From positions 279,491 through 343,490 of the forward strand of contig NZ_QGGX01000004.1 of NCBI RefSeq assembly GCF_003148805.1: 64,000 nucleotides of DNA, given 5' to 3'. Each line of letters starts with the position of its first letter. Position 1 is the first letter of the stretch. The notes below the pieces were generated by a model. That model did no database searches. It had not been told where the DNA came from and was given only the letters and a program-made list of their open reading frames with translations. This document shows, in pieces, positions 1 to 8,195 of the stretch. The position numbers were made by a program, and so were the translations under genes. This DNA is from Aminobacter sp. AP02 (lineage in GTDB: Bacteria; Pseudomonadota; Alphaproteobacteria; Rhizobiales; Rhizobiaceae).

Positions 1-415
1 TTCCGCGGTAATGGCCGGCATCGCCGGCGCGCTGTACGTGCCGCAGGTCGGTATCATCAATCCTGGCGAATTCGACCCGGCCAACTCGATCGAGGTGGTG
101 GTCTGGGCCGCCGTCGGGGGGCGCGGCACAATCGTCGGCCCGATCATCGGTGCGGTTCTCGTCAATGCGGGCAAGAGCTGGTTCACCGGCGCGCTCCCGG
201 AATTCTGGCTATTTGCGCTCGGCGGTCTGTTCATAGCCGTCACGCTTTTCCTGCCGAGCGGCATCGTCGGCACGTGGGACCGCTGGCAGCCGGCGCGGCC
301 GGCCCGCGGCACTGCCAAAGTCGATGTGGTGCCCGAACGTATCGTTGCGCCCGCGGAGAGCTCGGGCGCGCATCCGATGGCCGGCGCAAAGCCACAACCG
401 CAACCTGCGGAGTGA
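1..415 (+). CDS. urtC: Urea ABC transporter permease UrtC, C-terminal part
   Basis: The reading frame is open from the window edge and ends at the TGA at 413-415, so this is only the last ~137 residues. The visible part has the LivM/UrtC-type transmembrane pattern ([17 protein letters not shown], then a Gly-rich [13 protein letters not shown] loop typical of branched-chain/urea permeases, then two hydrophobic helices) and ends in a Pro/Ala-rich cytoplasmic tail. UrtC would be one of two inner-membrane permeases of a high-affinity urea importer. Four bases separate it from the ATPase gene, so they are one operon. The assignment to urea rather than branched-chain amino acids rests mainly on the sequence of the two following ATPases and on my memory of UrtC. 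Confidence 0.85.
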   Translation, partial: SAVMAGIAGALYVPQVGIINPGEFDPANSIEVVVWAAVGGRGTIVGPIIGAVLVNAGKSWFTGALPEFWLFALGGLFIAVTLFLPSGIVGTWDRWQPARPARGTAKVDVVPERIVAPAESSGAHPMAGAKPQPQPAE

Positions 416-419
416 GGCG

Positions 420-1166
420 ATGAGCAGGGCAAACACTATTCTCTATCTGGACGGCGTGTCGGTGTCCTTCGACGGCTTCCGCGCCATCAACAACCTGTCG
501 CTGGTGCTCGACAAGGGCGAGATGCGGGCAATCATCGGCCCCAATGGCGCTGGCAAGACAACGATGATGGACATCGTCACGGGCAAGATGCGGCCAGATG
601 CCGGCGAGGTTTATTTCGACGGCGATGTCGACCTGACGCGCCACGACGAGGCCGACATCGCCATGATGGGCATCGGCCGCAAGTTCCAGAAGCCGACGGT
701 GTTCGAGAGCCACACGCTCGAAGACAACCTGCTCTTGTCGCTGAAGGGCCCGCGCTCGATTCTGCCGGCACTGTTTCACCGCCGTTCGACCGCCGAGACC
801 AGTCGCATCGATGAAATATTCGGCCTCATCCGTCTGGGTGACCGTCGCCGCGACCTTGCCGCCAGCCTGTCCCATGGCCAGAAACAATGGCTGGAGATCG
901 GCATGCTGCTGGCTCAGGATCCCAAGCTGCTGTTGGTCGATGAGCCGGTCGCCGGCATGACGGACGCCGAAACCGAAGAGACGGTGCGGCTGCTCAAGGA
1001 TATCGCCCAGACCCATTCGGTGATCGTCGTCGAGCACGACATGCATTTCGTCCGCGAACTCGGCGTCAAGGTCACCTGCCTTCACGAAGGTAAAGTGCTG
1101 TCGGAAGGCACGCTCGACTTCGTGTCTGCCGACGAACGTGTCGTCGAAGTCTATCTGGGGCGATGA
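420..1166 (+). CDS. urtD: Urea ABC transporter ATP-binding protein UrtD
   Basis: This 248-aa cytoplasmic ATPase has Walker A (GPNGAGKTT, about residues 41-49), a signature region reading LSHGQKQWLEIGMLL, and Walker B (LLLVDEPVAGM). The LSHGQ variant and the 'PVAGMTDAE' continuation are typical of UrtD in the LivG branch. It would energise urea import together with UrtE and the UrtB/UrtC permeases. The ATG at 420 lies 4 bases after the urtC stop, with a purine-rich GGAGTGAGG just upstream. A 174-bp gap with a strong GC hairpin separates it from urtE, which is unusual for this operon. Confidence 0.9.
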   Translation: MSRANTILYLDGVSVSFDGFRAINNLSLVLDKGEMRAIIGPNGAGKTTMMDIVTGKMRPDAGEVYFDGDVDLTRHDEADIAMMGIGRKFQKPTVFESHTLEDNLLLSLKGPRSILPALFHRRSTAETSRIDEIFGLIRLGDRRRDLAASLSHGQKQWLEIGMLLAQDPKLLLVDEPVAGMTDAETEETVRLLKDIAQTHSVIVVEHDMHFVRELGVKVTCLHEGKVLSEGTLDFVSADERVVEVYLGR

Positions 1167-1290
1167 CGATGAGGTGGCGAGCGAACGTACCGGCACTTCA
1201 ATGGCAACCATCGGGCCTGGTTTCACGGCCAGCTTCGGTCTGCCCGAGCAAATTTCACCAACCTCCCCTGGCGCGCCGGAAGGTTCGCCA

Positions 1291-1311
1291 CCCCCGCCCC
1301 GGTGGCGGGGG
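1291..1311 (+). repeat. GC-rich hairpin between urtD and urtE
   Basis: CCCCCGCC (1291-1298) and GGCGGGGG (1304-1311) form a perfect 8-bp stem with a 5-base loop, about 30 bases before the urtE start. There is no T-tract, so it is more likely an RNA-stability or translation-affecting structure than a terminator. The rest of the 174-bp spacer contains nothing I recognise. Confidence 0.6.
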
Positions 1312-1340
1312 CGCGGGGGGCCCACAAATGGAGCCGGAGC

Positions 1341-2036
1341 ATGCTTGAGGTCACCGACGCCGTGCTCCACTACGGTGCGGCCGAGGCATTGAGGGGCGTC
1401 TCGCTTACCGCGCAGCCAGCGCGCATCACCTGCGTGCTTGGCCGCAACGGGGTTGGCAAGACAAGTCTGATGAGATCGATCGTCGGCCAGCAAAGGCTGA
1501 CATCCGGCACCGTTGCCTTCGAGGGGAAGGCGCTCGACCGGAGCGCGGCGTATTACCGCGCCCGGTCGGGCATCGCATTCGTGCCGCAGGGGCGGGAGGT
1601 TTTCCCGCTACTGTCGGTCAGGGAAAACCTTGAGACTGGCTACGCCCCGCTCAAACGGGCCGAGCGCCAAGTACCGGACTATGTCTTCGAACTGTTTCCG
1701 GTGCTGCGGCAAATGTTGTCGCGGCGTGGCGGCGATCTTTCGGGCGGCCAGCAACAGCAGTTGGCCATCGGCCGGGCGCTGGTGATGCGGCCCCGGCTCC
1801 TCGTGCTCGATGAACCGACCGAGGGCATCCAGCCGTCGATCATCAAGGATATCGGCCGCGCGATCCGCTACCTGCGCGACACCGCCGGCATCGCGATACT
1901 GCTTGTCGAGCAATACCTCGATTTCTGCCGGGAACTAGCCGATGTCGCGTACATCATGGATCGGGGGCAGATCGTTCATAAAGGCCCCGCCGAGGATCTG
2001 GAGCGAAGTGAGATCCGTAGGCTGCTCACTGTCTGA
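1341..2036 (+). CDS. urtE: Urea ABC transporter ATP-binding protein UrtE
   Basis: This 231-aa ABC ATPase, the usual UrtE length, begins MLEVTDAVLHYGAAEALRGV. It has Walker A (GRNGVGKTS), the signature LSGGQQQQLAIGRAL and Walker B (LLVLDEPTEGIQPS). The 'TEGIQPSIIKDIG' continuation is characteristic of UrtE/LivF-type ATPases. It pairs with UrtD to power urea uptake. I chose the ATG at 1341 because GGAGC precedes it and the product then matches family length; an upstream in-frame start would add a Gly/Arg-rich stretch from the hairpin spacer. Confidence 0.9.
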   Translation: MLEVTDAVLHYGAAEALRGVSLTAQPARITCVLGRNGVGKTSLMRSIVGQQRLTSGTVAFEGKALDRSAAYYRARSGIAFVPQGREVFPLLSVRENLETGYAPLKRAERQVPDYVFELFPVLRQMLSRRGGDLSGGQQQQLAIGRALVMRPRLLVLDEPTEGIQPSIIKDIGRAIRYLRDTAGIAILLVEQYLDFCRELADVAYIMDRGQIVHKGPAEDLERSEIRRLLTV

Positions 2037-2268
2037 CCAATTGAATTGAAGGCAATGGACGGAGCGCCTTCCGCCTGTGCAGCCTGTAAGTTGCGGTAGC
2101 GACGGCTCTTGCGGGCGACGAGTTCGGCGCGGCCGCCACTTTCGACCATGAGACACGGTGCAAGATTGACAACGAGTCCCTTGCTCGCGTCGCCGGCAGG
2201 CACCGATCAAAGAGCAGTGCGGCAAACGCAGCAATGCTTCACCACGCCGCGACTGGCTGGACCGGTCC

Positions 2269-2409
2269 TCACCGTCCCTCAGTGTCATTCGTCTTAACAC
2301 AGGACTGGCGGCCGTTTACTTCGCGGCATTCTCTTCCCGAACCAGGGCCAGAGTAAGCAGAAGTCATGGTGATAAGGACCGCCATGCATGCAAGAATTAT
2401 CTTGGTCAT
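2269..2409 (-). CDS. Small putative secreted peptide (46 aa)
   Basis: A 46-residue ORF starts with MTKIILACMAVLITMTSAYS, a signal-peptide-like hydrophobic stretch, followed by a short polar tail (PGSGRECREVNGRQSCVKTN) with two cysteines that could form a disulfide in the periplasm. On the minus strand a clear ribosome site, AAAGGAA, lies about 7 bases upstream of the ATG, which is the main reason to accept it. I do not recognise the family. Longer frames through this region lack a ribosome site. It is isolated, with no operon partner. Confidence 0.5.
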   Translation of the reverse strand: MTKIILACMAVLITMTSAYSGPGSGRECREVNGRQSCVKTNDTEGR

Positions 2410-2830
2410 GAGAGTGTTCCTTTGCTGATGCCGTGCGCAGCAGCAAGGCAAATCACCTGCAGGGAACGTCCGTGATTCACTGGCTGGCAATGCGCATTGG
2501 ATGGTTCCGGGCCAAAGCACGCGGTCCAACACCCGCCCGCGGGTAGCTGCGACACGAATTGCAGGCGGGTAGGGTGGACGCACAGACCACGGCCAGCACG
2601 TGCTGCTGCGTGTCATCGGGCCTATGTAGGACGTATTCGCCCGCCTTCCAGACCGGCAGCCGCCTTATGCCAACATGCTTCTGGAATTGGCCTGCGCAGC
2701 GCGGTCCCTGCGTGTCAGGTGCACTTCCCCATATGCGGCACTTCCGGGAGGGCTCCACCGTTGACCTCGAACCAGGTGAAGCGGCTATGCTTGCGTCCGC
2801 TGAATCGGTCCTGCCCGGGGGAAAAGCCTT
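2410..2830. other. Intergenic region, no recognisable gene
   Basis: About 420 bp between the small secreted peptide and the hydrolase gene. Several overlapping frames are open but none has a plausible ribosome site, a codon pattern like the neighbours or a recognisable product. It presumably holds the promoters of the two flanking genes. The 230 bp on the other side of the peptide gene (2037-2268) also shows nothing identifiable. Confidence 0.5.
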
Positions 2831-3699
2831 ATGCTGAAGCGCGTATCAGAGTTGTTCGAGATCGACCGGCATCCACTCGGTCTGGTCTCGAGGGACGTCG
2901 GGGTCGAGGACGGCGTGTCGCTGGAAAGGCTGGCCTTCCGTACCGCGGACGGGGAGGCGGTGGGTGGCTATTTCATGCGCCCGCCCGGCGACGGCCCTTT
3001 TCCGGCCATTCTCTACATCCACGCGCATGGCGCGCGATATGACATCGGCGCGCGGGAAATCCTCGATGGTCGTGCGTCCCTGGTCAGCCCGTTGGGAGCC
3101 GAATTCGCAAGACATGGCTTTGCGTCCCTGATGATCGAGATGCCTTCGTTCGGGCAGCGCCGCGAACCCGACGAATCGACCCGGACAAAGGCATTGCTCT
3201 GGCGCGGCAGGTCGCTTGCCGGACAGATGCTGGGCGAACAAGCTTCGGCCTTTGACTGGCTTTCCGGCCGCACTGATATCGACTCAACGCGTATCGGGGC
3301 CTTCGGCCTGTCGATGGGTGCCACGCTGGGCTACTGGCTGGCGGCGGCGGAGCCGCGCATCGCCTGTGTCGCGCATCTGTGTTGCTACGCGGATTTCGGC
3401 ACCCTGATCGAAACCGGCGCGCACGACCTCCATGGCATCTACCTGACCATCCCCGGCCTGCTGAATGTTGCCTCCAACGGCGAAATCGCCGGCCTTGTCG
3501 CACCGCGTCCGCAATTCATCGGCGTCGGCGACCAGGATCCGCTCACCCCGCCGGTGGCTGTAGACCTGGCCCTTTCGCAAACGCGCGCGGCCTATCGTGC
3601 GGCTGGCGCCGAAGACAGGCTCGGCGTGCACCGGGAGCCCCGTTCGGGACATATCGAGACGCCGGCGATGAGGGAGCAAATGCTGGCGTTCTTCGAGCG

Positions 3700-3718
<19 letters not shown>
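2831..3718 (+). CDS. Alpha/beta hydrolase, dienelactone-hydrolase-like
   Basis: This 295-aa protein has the alpha/beta-hydrolase layout. The nucleophile elbow GLSMG carries Ser161, a likely acid sits at Asp234 or Asp236 (GDQDPLTPP), and His274 lies in SGHIET near the C-terminus. The N-terminal half contains the strand-loop [17 protein letters not shown], typical of acetyl-xylan-esterase/dienelactone-hydrolase relatives acting on small esters; the substrate is unknown. There is no signal peptide, so it is cytoplasmic. Its end overlaps the end of the convergent ABC ATPase gene by 19 bp, so no terminator separates them. It sits next to a uronate-oligosaccharide operon, so deacetylation of plant sugars is possible but is inference. 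Confidence 0.75.
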
Positions 3719-4797
<1,079 letters not shown>

Positions 4798-4806
4798 TCC
4801 AGCCCC

Positions 4807-5859
4807 TTATTTCAAGCCGGTCCCGGCGATGCCGGCGGTGATGTAGCGCTGCAGGAAGATGAAGACGAGCACGACCGGGATCATGGTCACGACGGTCATG
4901 GCCAGTATGAAGTGCCACTGCACGTTCAACTCTCCCGCATAGGTATTGAGGCCGACCTGCAACGTGTAGAGCTCCTTGCGCGACAACACGACCAGCGGCC
5001 AGAGGAAATCGTTCCAGCGCCAGACCACCGAGAAGATGGCGAGCACCGCCAGGGCTGGCGCTGCAAGGGGCAGCACAATTCGCCAGTAGATCTGCCATTC
5101 GGACGCATTGTCCATGCGCGCCGCGTCGATCAGTTCGTCGGGAATGGTCAACATGTACTGGCGTAGCAGGAACACACCGGTCGGGGTCGCGACGGTGGGC
5201 AGTATAACGCCCCAGAGCGAGTCGAACAGGCCGACGGCGCTGATGACCGAATAGAGCGGCACCAAGAGGACGGAGAGGGGCACCATCAGCGTGCCGACGA
5301 TGAGCAGCAGCACCAGATTGCGTCCGCGAAACTCGTATTTCGACAGGGCGAACGCGGCCATGGAGTTGGTAAGCAATGTGATCAGCGTCGCCACCACGGT
5401 CACGAAAACCGAATTCTTGAGGTATTGCAGGAAGTCGAAATGCTCGAAGGGCTGGGTGTAGTTCTCCGTCGCGAAACGGATCTCGCGCACCGGCTGGCGA
5501 TCGGCGATATTGACCTTGAAGATCTCGCCCGGCGCCTTCGGATCGACGAGCTGGGAGACGGTCCCGACGCGGCGGACCTCGGCCATGACCCTGGTCGTGC
5601 CGTCCGGAAGCTGGGCGGTGAAGAGATTGAGCGGCTTGTCATATCCTGCCACCGCCACCTGTTCGGTGGCGTAGGGCAGCAGGGTCGGGGGAAATTCCGC
5701 CAGCTGCGCCGGCGTCTTGAAAGATGACAACACCAGCCAGAGTGCTGGGCCGAACATGAGGACGAGGCCGCCGACCAGCCAGGCCCACATGAAGATGTCG
5801 GTCCAGTGCCAGCCGCGTCCGCCGCGCCGGCGCGTCAGGAAGGCGACGACCTGGCTCAT
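4807..5859 (-). CDS. Carbohydrate ABC transporter permease (MalG-like)
   Basis: A 350-aa inner-membrane permease with six predicted helices and the cytoplasmic EAA loop (DAARMDNASEWQIYWRIVLPL) that contacts the ATPase. Between the first and second helices is an unusually long periplasmic segment (about residues 45-125), common in the subfamily that imports uronate oligosaccharides but longer than in MalG. Its ATG overlaps the preceding permease stop by 4 bases (ATGA), so translation is coupled. With its partner it should form the channel for unsaturated uronate-containing oligosaccharides; the substrate is inferred from the neighbouring KduI and GH105 genes. Confidence 0.9.
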   Translation of the reverse strand: MSQVVAFLTRRRGGRGWHWTDIFMWAWLVGGLVLMFGPALWLVLSSFKTPAQLAEFPPTLLPYATEQVAVAGYDKPLNLFTAQLPDGTTRVMAEVRRVGTVSQLVDPKAPGEIFKVNIADRQPVREIRFATENYTQPFEHFDFLQYLKNSVFVTVVATLITLLTNSMAAFALSKYEFRGRNLVLLLIVGTLMVPLSVLLVPLYSVISAVGLFDSLWGVILPTVATPTGVFLLRQYMLTIPDELIDAARMDNASEWQIYWRIVLPLAAPALAVLAIFSVVWRWNDFLWPLVVLSRKELYTLQVGLNTYAGELNVQWHFILAMTVVTMIPVVLVFIFLQRYITAGIAGTGLK

Positions 5860-6878
5860 TCGCGCGCGCCCTTCTTTTCGTTGCGACGGCCAACCTGCAG
5901 CTGCACAAGCGTGAGCACGACCAGCACGGCACCCATCAGGATCGAGGCGGCGGCGGCCAGGCCGGGATTGCGCAGCAGCGAAGCGAAGCCGACCTCGTAA
6001 ATGTACTGGGTCAGGAACAGCGTCGACGTGCCGGGACCACCGCCGGTGAGGACGTAGACCTCGTCGAAAATCTGCACCGCGCGTATGAGCGCCAGGATGA
6101 TGACTACGAGCAGGTTCGGCATCAGCAGAGGCAATGTGATGCGCCAGAACACGCGGCCGGGCCTGGTGCCGTCCATCTCTGCGGCTTCATAGAGATCGCG
6201 CGGGATGGCCTGCAACCCGGCCAGAAGGATCAGCGTGAAGAAGCCCATATGCGCCCACACCGACACGGTGACGCCGGCGGCGAAGGCCCAGAAGCGGTCG
6301 GTCAGCCATTCCGTGGGTTGATATCCGAATTGGTAGAGCATCGAATTGAGCAGGCCCTGCCGCTGCAGGATCCAGCGCCAGATCAGGCCAACGACGACTG
6401 GCGACAGCAGGACGGGAAAGAAGAACACCGCGCGCCAGAAGCTGCGGCCGACAATCTCGCGATTGAGGATCAGCGCCGTGATCATCGAAACCACGACGAG
6501 CAGCGCCACCTGCAGCACCACGAACAACCCGGTGTTGTGCACCGCTTTCCAGAACAGGTCCTCGCGGCACGACGAGGGATCGAGGTAGCTGCCGCACTCG
6601 AGCAGCCGCCGGTACTGATCGGCGCCGACGAAGTTGCGGTCCGGCAGGAAGAAGGCGTTCCCGGAAGTCGTGGAGTAGAGGAAATTGATGATGAAGGGCG
6701 CCAGCACGAAGATGCCGAAAATCAGCATGTTCGGGGCCAGGAAGAACGCCGCCATGCCATTGGTGCCCGTCGCGCGCTGCCACAGCTTGAGCGGCGCGTC
6801 GACGATCGCGGCAAGCCAGCTGATCGGCGCGGCAATTGCTGCGCCGATCTTCTGACCGATGGTGGTTTGCACCGTCAT
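5856..6878 (-). CDS. Carbohydrate ABC transporter permease (MalF-like)
   Basis: A 340-aa inner-membrane protein with a cytoplasmic N-terminus, a first helix around residues 43-65 (FFLAPNMLIFGIFVLAPFII), a periplasmic loop and five further helices. The EAA-type motif is YEAAEMDGTRPGRVFWRITLPLL. It pairs with the MalG-like permease. Start and stop overlap both neighbours by 4 bases, giving an unbroken translationally coupled block of binding protein, permease 1 and permease 2. Confidence 0.9.
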   Translation of the reverse strand: MTVQTTIGQKIGAAIAAPISWLAAIVDAPLKLWQRATGTNGMAAFFLAPNMLIFGIFVLAPFIINFLYSTTSGNAFFLPDRNFVGADQYRRLLECGSYLDPSSCREDLFWKAVHNTGLFVVLQVALLVVVSMITALILNREIVGRSFWRAVFFFPVLLSPVVVGLIWRWILQRQGLLNSMLYQFGYQPTEWLTDRFWAFAAGVTVSVWAHMGFFTLILLAGLQAIPRDLYEAAEMDGTRPGRVFWRITLPLLMPNLLVVIILALIRAVQIFDEVYVLTGGGPGTSTLFLTQYIYEVGFASLLRNPGLAAAASILMGAVLVVLTLVQLQVGRRNEKKGARE

Positions 6879-8149
6879 TTCGCCTGCGCGACTTTATCGG
6901 CGATGTCCTGGTCCATCTTGGCCCAGGCCTCGTCGAGCTGCATCTCGCCGGCCATGACCTGCGAAAGGCGCGTGACCAATGCGGCATAGTAGGCGTTGGC
7001 CCACTTCCATGACGGCAGCGCGTCGGCCGCCGGCAGCGTCTGGCCGGCCGACTTTACGAAGGCATCCAGCGCGGGCGCGACGTTCTTGTCGTTGCTGACC
7101 CACTTCAGGCCGCCCTTGTCGACCACGCCCTTGTGGGCGGGCAGGAACAGCGTGCGTTCGCTGAATTCCTTCACGATGTCCTCGCGGCCGAGATATTCCA
7201 TCACCTTGACGACGTCGTTCGGGTTCTTGGTGTACTTGATCCCCACGAGCGCGGCGCCGCCCTTGAGGCCCGAGCAGCCCGCGGAGCCGCATGGGGAGCC
7301 CGTCGCCACCCAGTCGAAGCCGTCGCCGATCTTGGACGACAGATTGGCGACCTGCCAGCTGCCGGAATAGTAGAACGGAATCTGGGCGTTGATGAAGTCG
7401 TCGGCCGCCGCGCGATAGGTCGAGCCGGCGGCGGCAACCCAGGTCTCCTTCAGCATCTTGCCGTCGGCGACCCACTGCACGAGCTTGGAGCCAAAGGCCT
7501 TCACACCATCGTCGATCTTGGCGGGGCTACCGTCGGCAGCGATGTAGTTTGCGCCATAGGACACGTTCGGGCCGGAGATGCGGTGGCCCGAGCGGTCGAT
7601 GGCAAAGGCGGCCGGAAGGCTCTGGCTCTTGGATACCTGGGCGGCCGCGTCGACCCATTCATCCCACGTGGCCTTCTCGCCAGGGACTGCCACGCCGGCC
7701 TGCTCGAACAGGGTCTTGTTGGCGAAGCCCCCGGTCAGCGTCAGCTGGGTCATGAAGCCGGGGATGGCATCCGATCCGTCGGGGCGCATCCAGTCGAGCG
7801 TGGAGCCGAAGTTGTCGTCCCAGTACTTGGCGTCCTTGAGCATCGGGCGCATGTCCAGCCAATGCCCGGCGAGTTCCTTGATGTTGGTGACGCGGGCGAT
7901 GTCGGGGCCCTGGCCTGCCTCGAGCTGGATCGGCAACTGCTCCTGAACGACCTTGTAGGCGACGTTGTCGAGCGTGATCTTGATGTCGGGATTCTCCTTT
8001 TGGAAGCGGTCCAGAAGGTCCTTGATGACCTCTCCCTCGACGCCGTCGGAGTACCACATCACCCGCACTTCGCCGGCGTAGGCAGCGCTGCTCGCCAGCA
8101 GAGTAGCCGCCAGCGCGCCCAGAATCTTGGCCTTGTGTTTCATATCCAT
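6875..8149 (-). CDS. Extracellular sugar-binding protein of ABC transporter
   Basis: This 424-aa cluster-B (MalE/UgpB-type) binding protein has a Sec signal peptide (LGALAATLLASSAAYAG, cleavage expected near residue 25). The periplasmic body carries the usual sequence 'RVMWYSDGVEGEVIKDLLDRFQKENPDIKI'. It would capture the sugar in the periplasm and deliver it to the downstream-encoded permeases. A cysteine pair in GSPCGSAGCSG may form a disulfide. The gene follows the 839-aa enzyme after 46 bp, and AGGAGG-like sequence precedes the ATG. The substrate, probably unsaturated uronate oligomers, is inferred from context. Confidence 0.9.
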   Translation of the reverse strand: MDMKHKAKILGALAATLLASSAAYAGEVRVMWYSDGVEGEVIKDLLDRFQKENPDIKITLDNVAYKVVQEQLPIQLEAGQGPDIARVTNIKELAGHWLDMRPMLKDAKYWDDNFGSTLDWMRPDGSDAIPGFMTQLTLTGGFANKTLFEQAGVAVPGEKATWDEWVDAAAQVSKSQSLPAAFAIDRSGHRISGPNVSYGANYIAADGSPAKIDDGVKAFGSKLVQWVADGKMLKETWVAAAGSTYRAAADDFINAQIPFYYSGSWQVANLSSKIGDGFDWVATGSPCGSAGCSGLKGGAALVGIKYTKNPNDVVKVMEYLGREDIVKEFSERTLFLPAHKGVVDKGGLKWVSNDKNVAPALDAFVKSAGQTLPAADALPSWKWANAYYAALVTRLSQVMAGEMQLDEAWAKMDQDIADKVAQAK

Positions 8150-8195
8150 TCCTCCCTGGATGCGGGCGGCGCCCGCTCGTTTGGTAGCGTATTCC

